Shown piece by piece: positions 17,648 to 24,338 of a DNA stretch of 24,338 bases. The position numbers were made by a program, and so were the translations under genes. The notes under the pieces were generated by a model that was given only the letters and a program-made list of their open reading frames with translations, was not told the origin of the DNA and did no database searches. Location: assembly GCA_035490315.1 (NCBI GenBank), contig DATHET010000311.1, positions 1 through 24,338 on the forward strand, in the 5' to 3' direction. Positions within the stretch are counted from its first letter, which is position 1; the number at the start of each line of letters is the position of its first letter. This DNA comes from JADJQU01 sp035490315. GTDB taxonomy: Bacteria; Planctomycetota; UBA1135; GCA-002686595.

Positions 17648-17825
17648 GGGGCCTCGTTCGTCCCGCGGCCGACCGCGACCCTCAGGACCGGCAGAGCATA
17701 ACGGCGATGCTCGCCAAGGCCAAGCGCGGCCGCCGATTCAAGCGATGGCCAGAGTGTCATTCGCGCGCCCTGTCCGAGCTCCGACGAGTCACTGGACGGG
17801 ATTTCCGACCAGCAGCGCGGTCAGT

Positions 17826-20561
17826 TCATGGCGTCTTCGCCGCGAACACGACCTGGACGCGCGCGGTGGTCCCGGCGCGGATCCGCACGAAGCGCTGCGC
17901 GGGCTCGTAGCCCTTGGCGCCGAGATCGATCTGGTAATCGCCCGCCGCGAGGATCGGCCGCACCGTGCTCGGGCTGAGCTCGCTGAGCATTCGAGAGCTC
18001 TTGCCCGAGCGATCCGGGAGCCGGCCGCTGAATTCGACAGCGAGCGGTGCGCCGTCCGGTCCGCGGATCGTGCACTGCGCGGGCAGCAGCGCGCCCGCGG
18101 CGTTCGCGGCCGAGATCTCGAGCTGTCCGCCGCGCTGCAGCGCGAAGCTCGAGTTCGAGACGCCGCCCGCCGAGAGCCGCACCTCGCGCTTCGCTTCGCA
18201 CCACAGATCGCGGAAGTGCTCGTAGGCGCTGCCCGCGAAGACCGAGACGGTCCATTCACCCGCCGGCAGATTCGGAATCAGGAACCTCCCGTCCACGAGC
18301 TTCGCGCGGCGCACGAAGCTCTTGACCTGCGCCGTATTGGGTCCCGCAGGTGCGAAGGAGCAGCTCACCTCGCCGAACGACACGCCCGGCTCGTCCGCCG
18401 GCGCGAGAAGCTCGATGGAAAGCTGCGCGAGCTGCCCATCCCGCTCGAGCAGCAGATCCAGCGTGTCCTCCTCCCCCGGCTCGCGCGCCGTCACCACCAC
18501 GTCCCGCGCCACGAACCCCTCCGCCTCCACGTGCACCTGACATTCCCCGCGCGCCTCGACGGACACCGACGCCAGGGCCTCGAACTCGAGCGGAAACTCC
18601 GCCAGTCCCGGTAAAGCACCGCCATCCTGAACACTGGCTTGACGCACGCGGACCTGCGCCGTCGGCGGCGCCTCGAGGTGCTCGCGCGTCGCCACGCGCA
18701 AGTGCAGCATCGCGAAGCTCGCGTGGATCTCGACGCGGCTCGCCGGCGCGTCGACGGCCGTCCAGGCTGCCGTCGACAGCACCAGTCGGCGCTGACTCGC
18801 GGGCGCGCCTTCGGGAGCAGCGCGCGACACGCCTAATTTGTACGGACCCGGCGCGAGGCCGCTGATGCGGAAGCGGCCATCGGCATCGGTCTCGACGATC
18901 GCGCCAGAGCGCTCGAAAGCACCCGCGCTCCACAGGAAACGCGTGCGCTCGAAGGCGTAGGGCGTCCCGTCGCGCGTCGCGTTGGCGCTGACCATGGCTC
19001 CCCTGCGCATCGGCAGGTCCAGGTGAAAGGCCTGGCCGTCGATCGCGGCGCCTGCGTCGAGCACGAGCGTCCCCAGCGGGGCGCTGAAACCCGGCGTCAA
19101 GGACGCGACGCGCGTCACCGGCCGCAGCCCGCCCTGGATCAACACGATCGCGTGGTCGCCGTCCTGTCGCGCGCGCAACTCGAAGCTACCGTCGGCTGCG
19201 CATTGGCCGCGATCGACCGCGGGCTCGAGCGGCAGGCCATCCTGCAGCGCGAAGAGCAAGGCGCTCGCGCCAGCCGCCGGCGAGGCGTCGGAAAGTTCGG
19301 CGCGACCGCTGACCATGCCCGCTCGCGCCATGTCGACGTCTGCGGTGTATCCGGGCTCGGCCGCGTCCTTGGGCACCGAAGCCGCGCGTCCAGGGAGCAG
19401 CGGGACGTGAACCACGGTGTGCACGTAGCGAGGATGCTCGGCCTCGAGCACCAGCTCTTCGATCGGCCGACCCGGTCGCGCTGCCGCGAGAAGCTTGGAA
19501 ACCTCGAGCTCGAAGCTGCCGTCGGCCGCTGGAGTGCCCTCGACCTGGAGATCCGCCGGCAGCGGGAAGCGCGCGATGCCGCGCACGCTGAGCCGCGTCT
19601 GCGCCAGTTGATCTCCCCCGGGACCGCTGACGCGACCGCGAAGAAAAACACCCGCACGCGCTGTGTCCGCCGCTGCCGGAACTTCGTTCGCAAGCGCGTT
19701 GCGCTCCGGCGCGGCCGTCCGAGACGATGCCGGCGCTTCTCCCGCGGGCTCGACCAGCGCCGCTGTCCGCAGCGCGGAAGTGCGGCTCTCCGCCGGATCG
19801 CCGAGGCGCCACCACGCGCCGACGGCGAGGGCGACGAGCGCTGCCACTCCGGCCAACCACGGAATCGTCGCGGAGGATGCTTTCAACGTCGCGAGCACGC
19901 CGCCCTGCGCGGGAGGCGCTGCTCCGAGCGGAGCCGCGCTGGACTTCGCCAGCGCCCGCGCCAGGACATCGGCGCGAACCGCGTCCAGCCCGCGCGTCGA
20001 CGCCAGGCCGACGAGTCCTTGCGCCGCAAATCCCTCGGGCAAGGAACGGCGCAGCAGATCGAGACCGCGGTGCACCTGCATGCGCACCGTGCCCGGCGCG
20101 CGCTTCAAGTCCTGCGCGATCTCGGACGGACGCTTTCCATCGGCGAGGTGCAGCCAGAGAACTTCGCGGTAGTTGTCGGGCAAGGCCTGCAGGGCGAGCA
20201 CGAGCTCCTGCGAGAACTCCGCCAGCGCCGCGACTTCCGCCGGATCCTCGCTGCGGCGCGGCGTCAGGCGGTCCTCCTCGACCACGCGCCGCGCCCGCCG
20301 CCGCGCGAGCCCCGCCTGGCGAGCCAGGATCCCGGTGAGCCAGGGCATCAAGGGCCGCGAAGGATCGAAGGAATCCGCGCCTTCGATCGCCGCGAGGAAA
20401 GTCGCCTGCAGCACGTCCTCGGCCTCCGAGGGATCGCGCACGAGGTGCATCGCCAGCCGCAGCAGCTCGGGCGCGGCGCTGTCGAAGACCTCGCCCAGGG
20501 CATCCGCGTCGCCCTTGCGGCGATAGCGCAGAAAAAGCTTGTCCAGCCTGCCCTTGTTCAT
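17826..20561 (-). CDS. ECF sigma factor fused to a membrane helix and a long beta-rich exported region
   Basis: The 911 residues start as an ECF sigma-70 factor: region 2 at about 10-80 (LRLAMHLVRDPSEAEDVLQATFLAA, then FDPSRPLMPWLTGILARQ) and region 4 at about 117-172 (LPDNYREVLWLHLADGKRPSEIA, then APGTVRMQVHRGLDLLRR). A membrane helix follows (233-251, WLAGVAALVALAVGAWW). The remaining 650 residues look like repeated beta-sandwich modules of the carboxypeptidase-regulatory type (ADGSFELEVS, TDADGRFRISGLAPGPYKLGV, VDGRFLIPNLPAGEWTVSV). This would tether the sigma factor to the membrane with an extracytoplasmic sensor. No separate anti-sigma gene is adjacent. ATG 20561 follows AGGGAT by 10 bases. 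A relative of the 41-bp repeat encodes V644-G652. Confidence 0.88.
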   Translation of the reverse strand: MNKGRLDKLFLRYRRKGDADALGEVFDSAAPELLRLAMHLVRDPSEAEDVLQATFLAAIEGADSFDPSRPLMPWLTGILARQAGLARRRARRVVEEDRLTPRRSEDPAEVAALAEFSQELVLALQALPDNYREVLWLHLADGKRPSEIAQDLKRAPGTVRMQVHRGLDLLRRSLPEGFAAQGLVGLASTRGLDAVRADVLARALAKSSAAPLGAAPPAQGGVLATLKASSATIPWLAGVAALVALAVGAWWRLGDPAESRTSALRTAALVEPAGEAPASSRTAAPERNALANEVPAAADTARAGVFLRGRVSGPGGDQLAQTRLSVRGIARFPLPADLQVEGTPAADGSFELEVSKLLAAARPGRPIEELVLEAEHPRYVHTVVHVPLLPGRAASVPKDAAEPGYTADVDMARAGMVSGRAELSDASPAAGASALLFALQDGLPLEPAVDRGQCAADGSFELRARQDGDHAIVLIQGGLRPVTRVASLTPGFSAPLGTLVLDAGAAIDGQAFHLDLPMRRGAMVSANATRDGTPYAFERTRFLWSAGAFERSGAIVETDADGRFRISGLAPGPYKLGVSRAAPEGAPASQRRLVLSTAAWTAVDAPASRVEIHASFAMLHLRVATREHLEAPPTAQVRVRQASVQDGGALPGLAEFPLEFEALASVSVEARGECQVHVEAEGFVARDVVVTAREPGEEDTLDLLLERDGQLAQLSIELLAPADEPGVSFGEVSCSFAPAGPNTAQVKSFVRRAKLVDGRFLIPNLPAGEWTVSVFAGSAYEHFRDLWCEAKREVRLSAGGVSNSSFALQRGGQLEISAANAAGALLPAQCTIRGPDGAPLAVEFSGRLPDRSGKSSRMLSELSPSTVRPILAAGDYQIDLGAKGYEPAQRFVRIRAGTTARVQVVFAAKTP
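18601..18643. repeat. Diverged relative of the 41-bp core repeat inside the sigma-factor gene (copy D)
   Basis: On the minus strand GTTCAGGATGGCGGTG and TACCGGG match the core (GTTCAGGATGGTGGTG, TACCGGG) with the same spacing. Perfect 6-bp inverted repeats GCCAGT (18601-18606) and ACTGGC (18633-18638) flank it. It is translated in the sigma-factor fusion as ASVQDGGALPG, the same frame as ASVQDGGGIPG in the acetyl-CoA hydrolase fusion. The match is partial, so common origin is likely but not proven. Confidence 0.6.
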
Positions 20562-20633
20562 GCCCTGGATTATCCCTGGAACCCCAAGCGCCACACACCG
20601 GGCCGTGATTCTTCGCTGCCAGGCTTCCACGGC

Positions 20634-20675
20634 GCTGCCCCGCATCGCTGTGCATGCACAGCGATGCGGGGCAGC
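20634..20675. repeat. 42-bp perfect palindrome
   Basis: Two 21-base arms pair with no mismatch and no loop around the centre TGCATGCA; the arms begin GCTGCCCCGCATCGCTG. The palindrome starts 4 bases beyond the stop of the glycosyltransferase gene (20680) and ends 72 bases before the sigma-factor start (20561). There is no T-run on either side. It could act as a transcription terminator or RNA-stabilising hairpin for the upstream gene, or as a binding site controlling the sigma-factor gene. Confidence 0.85.
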
Positions 20676-20679
20676 ACCG

Positions 20680-23121
20680 TCAACGCGGCTCGGTCAGGGG
20701 CACCGCTCGCCCGTCGTCGGGGAGCCGTCCCGCGGGGTGCACCGGCAGGAACATCGATTTCGCGCGGGTCATGCCGTCGTCGAACGTCGTCGCTCCGCTC
20801 GGCGTGGAGAGGCCGAGGGTCGGCGCGATTTCCGCGACGCGTTCGCGGGTGACCGGATCGATCGCTTCCATGCGGTCGAGGACCTCGCCCTGCTCGTCCA
20901 TGTGCACCACGTCGACCCACAGGGTTACCGGGATCAAGTCGCCTCGCCGATAGCCGCCGCCGAGCCGGTGATAGACCACGTCGGGATCCCAGGGCCGCTC
21001 CTCCGCGACCACGAGGTAGCCCTCGCGCAGCGTGGTGCCCGCGCTCCAACCCGAGGTCCTGACCATGTCGTAGGCCGGCTGGTGGTTGTTCTGCCACGAG
21101 TTCTGGTAGTCGGGCGCGGTCAGGCGATCGACGATGGTCCAATCCGGAGCCGCGAGCGGGCCGCCGTGCCAGACGTACGAGATCCAGCCGTGGCCATCGC
21201 CAGCGAGCGGCGTGTAGCGCGCTTCGATCAGCGCGAGTTTTTCCGCGGAGTCCCCGCGCGGGCTCTCGAATTCGAGCAGGGGGCCGTGCCCCGCCTCGCG
21301 CGCGAGGTCTTCCAGCCCGCGGCCTTCCTCGCGCTGGAAGAAGCGCAGCCCGCCCTGCTCGAGCGGACGGCGCTCGAGCACGTAGATCGGACCGAGCGAG
21401 TCGTAGACCACGCGATCGTAGTAGGCAGCGGTCACGGCGAAATCGCGGTTGATCACCTCGAACAGGTCCGGGTTCTCGGTGAGCACCGGCAGGTGCGTGA
21501 TGAATCCGTCGAGCGTCGCCAGCGTCGCGAGATCCTCTTCGCGCGACGCCGCGTCGTAGTACTTCCATCCGTCGAGCTGGTGGGGGAGCTTGATCAACTC
21601 CACCTCGCGCGTCTCGCGCAGGAACATCGACCAGTGGTAGGCGGCGGAGAGGCGAAATCTCACCGGAAGCTCTTCCGCAGGCGCCTCGGTTTTCTGGCGC
21701 GCGTGCTCGCTCGCCGCGCGCTGGTTGACGAACGAGATCGCGCGCCAATAGCCGCCGTATTTGCGCGTGTTCGTGGCGCGGTGCTCGCGCACGCCGAGCA
21801 CCAGGGCCGAGCCGATCAGCGCCACGCCGGCGAGCTGCAAGAGCCGTCCGCGCAGGAAAATCGCGGCGAAACCGATGCCTCCGAGCGCGGAGAGCAGCGG
21901 CAGGAAAGGCAGCCAGAGGCGGAAATCCTTGGAGCCCTTGACGCTCATCGCCAGCACGTTGACCACCACCACGAACCACAAGAGCGCAGTGCCGCGCAGG
22001 GCCTGGACCAGGCAGCGCAACAACCCGATCGCGACCAGGAGCATCGTCGGCGCGACCAGGCAGTGGGCGAGCTGAGTCAAGTACCAGGAGTCGTGCAGCT
22101 TCGATGGAATCGTCGCGTTGCCGGCGACGACCATGTTCTGGTAGGCCATCGTGTTCTCGCCCGGCCGGAAGAATCCGTTGTAGATCCAGCGGCTGATCGC
22201 ATGGAAATACGGACCGACGAGCGGCAGGTCGCCGCCCTTCGAGAACCAGCGCGCCGCGGTCGAGCCGAAGTTCTCGATGAAGTAGCGCGTGACGCTGATG
22301 CCGAAGCTTCCGTAGTACCAGACGTCGAGCGCGCACTGCAGCAGCACCACGCACAGCAAGGCCGCGAGCGCCGAGAAGATCCACAGCGGATTGCGGCGCA
22401 AGTCGCGCACGATCAGCACGAGGAACACGGCGCCGACGACCGGAATCGTCTGGTAGGCCATCAGGAAAGCGAGACCCAGCCAGCCGCCGGTGATCCACGC
22501 ATCGCGCAGCGGCGGTCTCGCGGGCGCTGGCTCCGGGATTTTCTGCGCGCGCCACGCGGGCCAGGCGAAGACCACGCGTCGATCGCCGGTCGCGCGCGCG
22601 ATGGCCAGCGTGACGAACAGCGCCGCCGCGATTCCTGAGACGGGCTCGACGCCCCAGCGCAGGACGATCGGGTTGAAGCCGAGCAGGGCGCCTGCCGCGA
22701 GCCCGCCGGCTCGCCCCGCGAAGCGTGCGCAGAGTCGCGCAGTCGCTCCCACCAGCGCCAGGGTCAAGCAAACCTGCAAGAGCTGCGCGGCCTGCATGAT
22801 GCGCACGGGATCGGAGAGTCCCAGCCCGTCGTAGATCCAGAACAGCGGAACCAGCAGGCCGGAGAAACCGAAGCCGCGGATCGCTACCGAGTCGATCAGC
22901 GCGTCGCCGTGCGCGATGCCTTGCGCGCGCTCGAGGTACTCGACCGAGTCGGCGATCTGGTAGCCCTCCTGGGTTGCCCAGGTCCAGGCAAGCAGGGCAG
23001 CCGTCGTTGCGAGGACCGCCCAGAGCCCGTTGTCGCGCAGGCTCAAAGGCCTATTCGGCTCGCGGATTCCGCTCGAAGCCGACGCCGAAAACGAGGGGGA
23101 AGCTTGACTCGACGCGGGCAT
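20680..23121 (-). CDS. GT-C type membrane glycosyltransferase-like protein with large C-terminal soluble region
   Basis: The 813-residue protein has about ten to twelve membrane helices in residues 30-440 and a soluble C-terminal part of about 370 residues. After the first helix comes YQIADSVEYLERAQ (about 54-67), the place where GT-C glycosyltransferases carry their acidic catalytic motif. MSVKGSKDFRLWLPFLPLL (about 390-408) resembles the HKExRF-type loop of ALG9/GPI-mannosyltransferase-like enzymes. It probably transfers a sugar from a lipid carrier on the outer face of the inner membrane, but donor and acceptor are unknown. The C-terminal region (for example WISYVWHGG, WQNNHQPAYDMVR) is unlike known domains I can name. 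The ATG lacks a clear ribosome site. The first residues are Ser/Ala-rich. Confidence 0.72.
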   Translation of the reverse strand: MPASSQASPSFSASASSGIREPNRPLSLRDNGLWAVLATTAALLAWTWATQEGYQIADSVEYLERAQGIAHGDALIDSVAIRGFGFSGLLVPLFWIYDGLGLSDPVRIMQAAQLLQVCLTLALVGATARLCARFAGRAGGLAAGALLGFNPIVLRWGVEPVSGIAAALFVTLAIARATGDRRVVFAWPAWRAQKIPEPAPARPPLRDAWITGGWLGLAFLMAYQTIPVVGAVFLVLIVRDLRRNPLWIFSALAALLCVVLLQCALDVWYYGSFGISVTRYFIENFGSTAARWFSKGGDLPLVGPYFHAISRWIYNGFFRPGENTMAYQNMVVAGNATIPSKLHDSWYLTQLAHCLVAPTMLLVAIGLLRCLVQALRGTALLWFVVVVNVLAMSVKGSKDFRLWLPFLPLLSALGGIGFAAIFLRGRLLQLAGVALIGSALVLGVREHRATNTRKYGGYWRAISFVNQRAASEHARQKTEAPAEELPVRFRLSAAYHWSMFLRETREVELIKLPHQLDGWKYYDAASREEDLATLATLDGFITHLPVLTENPDLFEVINRDFAVTAAYYDRVVYDSLGPIYVLERRPLEQGGLRFFQREEGRGLEDLAREAGHGPLLEFESPRGDSAEKLALIEARYTPLAGDGHGWISYVWHGGPLAAPDWTIVDRLTAPDYQNSWQNNHQPAYDMVRTSGWSAGTTLREGYLVVAEERPWDPDVVYHRLGGGYRRGDLIPVTLWVDVVHMDEQGEVLDRMEAIDPVTRERVAEIAPTLGLSTPSGATTFDDGMTRAKSMFLPVHPAGRLPDDGRAVPLTEPR

Positions 23122-23483
23122 GGGTTCGGGGAAGGCGACAGCCCGAGCCTACCCCTGCGAAAGGGGGGGTGACAGCGCGAGGGAGGCGACTCCGATCCGG
23201 GGTCGGTTCCCGCGGCTGGGCGACTTCGCACACCCTCCGACCTCCCCCGGATCCTGCGTGGGTACTTCCTGCCCACACACCAGGTGGTAGGAAATCCTTC
23301 GCGATTCTTTTCTTTCCCTTTGACTTGACCTCGGCGTGTGCGGAAAACAACGCACAGCTCAAACAGGCGGGGCCCCCGCGTCCTAGCGACGTGCAAGTCC
23401 TGCCTGCCACAGGTTTTACGCGCACAACTTCCAGACTGTCCTCCACCTCGTCCCCGGGAGCCGATCGCCGGGGCTCGTCCATC
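23122..23483. other. 362-bp divergent intergenic region
   Basis: No convincing gene is seen here, although the frame of the downstream gene is open leftwards to 22974. The region separates the minus-strand glycosyltransferase start from the plus-strand LysM gene start and should hold both promoters. A short hairpin (CCCCT 23152-23156, AGGGG 23162-23166) sits beside a G-run. A T-rich stretch at 23306-23326 ends in overlapping TTGACT/TTGACC, a possible -35 element for the LysM gene, but no good -10 follows at the right distance. Confidence 0.4.
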
Positions 23484-24251
23484 ATGGGTAGGCTCGAAAA
23501 AATCGTCGTCCTGACAGTCCTGTTCCTCGTGGCCGTGGTCCTGGGAGTCGCCCTGACCCCGACTGGAGACCCCGGCGGACGCGAGCACAAGGGCGGCCCC
23601 GTCGCGGGCATGGACGAGGGCCGGGGATCGCTGGACGTGCCGAAAGCCCCCGCGCCGGGTCTCTTGACGGCGGAGGCGAATGTGAAACCGCCGACTACTG
23701 CGCAGGGGCCCGCGCCGGAAGCGAAGCCGAGCGATGCGAAGCCCGCGACGACGAATGCGCCGGGCGCGATCGATCCGTCGAAGCTTGCACCGACGACGCC
23801 GCAGAGCACGACGCCGCCGGCGAATCCGCCCGCGCCCGTGCCTGCGCCGACGAAATACATCCTGACGCTCGAAGGTCTCGCGCCTTCGGCCGCTCCGGAC
23901 ATGATGTTCTACACCTGGAAGCAGGGCGACAGCTTCGCCGCGCTCGCGCAGCACTTCTACGGCTCGAAGGAAAAGGTGACTCGCCTGCAGAAGGCGAATG
24001 AAGGTCGCACGGAAGCGAGCATGAAAGTCGACGAGGTGCTGTGGATCCCGATCAGCGAAACTTCGAAGCTCGTCTCGACCGCGGACACGGGCAAGGTCTA
24101 CGTCGTGAAGTCCGGTGACGCGCTGAGCAAGATCTCGCAGGAGTTCTATGGCACGTCGAAGAAGTGGCAGAAGATCCTCGACGCCAACCGCGACATTCTT
24201 TCGAGCCCCGAGAAGCTGCAACCCGGCATGCGCTTGCGCATTCCGGAGTGA
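23484..24251 (+). CDS. Membrane-anchored protein with two LysM domains
   Basis: The 255 residues start with a single hydrophobic helix (about 6-24, IVVLTVLFLVAVVLGVAL), an uncleaved anchor or signal sequence. A long Pro/Ala/Thr/Lys linker (about 28-130) follows, of a length suited to crossing the periplasm. Two LysM domains lie at about 143-190 (YTWKQGDSFAALAQHFYGS, ending LWIP) and 206-253 (YVVKSGDALSKISQEFYG, ending LRIP). LysM binds N-acetylglucosamine-containing glycans, usually peptidoglycan. There is no catalytic domain, so it is probably a structural or scaffolding envelope protein. I chose ATG 23484 because it opens directly on the helix; the longer open frame upstream lacks conserved features. 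Confidence 0.88.
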   Translation: MGRLEKIVVLTVLFLVAVVLGVALTPTGDPGGREHKGGPVAGMDEGRGSLDVPKAPAPGLLTAEANVKPPTTAQGPAPEAKPSDAKPATTNAPGAIDPSKLAPTTPQSTTPPANPPAPVPAPTKYILTLEGLAPSAAPDMMFYTWKQGDSFAALAQHFYGSKEKVTRLQKANEGRTEASMKVDEVLWIPISETSKLVSTADTGKVYVVKSGDALSKISQEFYGTSKKWQKILDANRDILSSPEKLQPGMRLRIPE

Positions 24252-24338
24252 GCGCGAAGGCATTGCGGTTGCGCGCGAGGTCTGGGCCGCGCTTCGCGCG
24301 TCCTGCGCTCACTGTGTCGTGATCGAGCCTGGCTTCGT

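Noticed and set aside
20562..20645. Upstream extension of the sigma-factor gene by 28 codons
   Set aside because: It would start inside the palindrome and has no conserved content. ATG 20561 has a properly spaced AGGGAT.
19023..22638. Long plus-strand open frames across the sigma-factor and glycosyltransferase genes
   Set aside because: They run through the palindrome and across two genes on the other strand. Their composition is that of antisense GC-rich DNA.
23306..23350. Sigma-70 promoter for the LysM gene
   Set aside because: TTGACT/TTGACC is a good -35 match, but 16-18 bases downstream the sequence is not TATAAT-like, so the site is mentioned only in the intergenic entry.

Overview
The window is GC-rich, densely coding bacterial DNA. 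No rRNA or tRNA gene was recognised. A kdsB gene implies a Kdo-containing outer membrane. Three features lean toward Planctomycetota or a neighbouring phylum: a very long secreted protein joining a metallopeptidase-like, a DUF1080-like and a thioredoxin-like segment; an ECF sigma factor fused to a membrane helix and a long beta-rich exported part; and weak Shine-Dalgarno sequences at many starts. This assignment is inference. Acidobacteriota or Myxococcota cannot be excluded from the sequence alone.

Layout. Positions 3-2681 (+) hold the 3' part of a DUF2339 polytopic membrane protein. Positions 6161-2630 (-) hold a tight three-gene operon: a membrane-anchored trehalose-6-phosphate synthase, trehalose-6-phosphate phosphatase and a MarR regulator, joined by two ATGA overlaps. 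The MarR gene runs 52 bp into the 3' end of the DUF2339 gene. Positions 6443-7585 (+) encode a four-domain S1 RNA-binding protein. Positions 7697-11437 (+) encode a 1246-residue secreted multidomain protein. Positions 11443-12564 contain three nearly identical 41-bp repeats that alternate with two diverged copies of an unrecognised gene on the minus strand. The second copy lacks a start codon and is fused in frame to the acetyl-CoA hydrolase/transferase gene (14446-12089). Upstream on the minus strand lie pyrG, kdsB (TTG start), a small probable lipoprotein, the sigma-factor fusion (20561-17826), a 42-bp perfect palindrome and a GT-C-type membrane glycosyltransferase (23121-20680). A 362-bp divergent spacer separates the latter from a membrane-anchored two-LysM protein (23484-24251, +).

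How genes work together. OtsA makes trehalose-6-phosphate from UDP-glucose and glucose-6-phosphate, and OtsB removes the phosphate. The co-transcribed MarR protein may regulate the operon. PyrG makes CTP, which KdsB uses to activate Kdo, so the kdsB-pyrG pair links nucleotide supply to LPS synthesis. The GT-C enzyme and the LysM protein also point to envelope work.

The most unusual part is the repeat-gene-repeat-gene-repeat array at 11.4-12.6 kb. The short repeats are more alike (41/41 and 40/41) than the genes between them (about 77% amino-acid identity, hand count). A diverged relative of the repeat lies inside the coding sequence of the sigma-factor fusion and is read in the same frame there (VQDGG-x-x-PG) as in the acetyl-CoA hydrolase fusion. 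This looks like a small mobile or cassette-like element family able to join reading frames.
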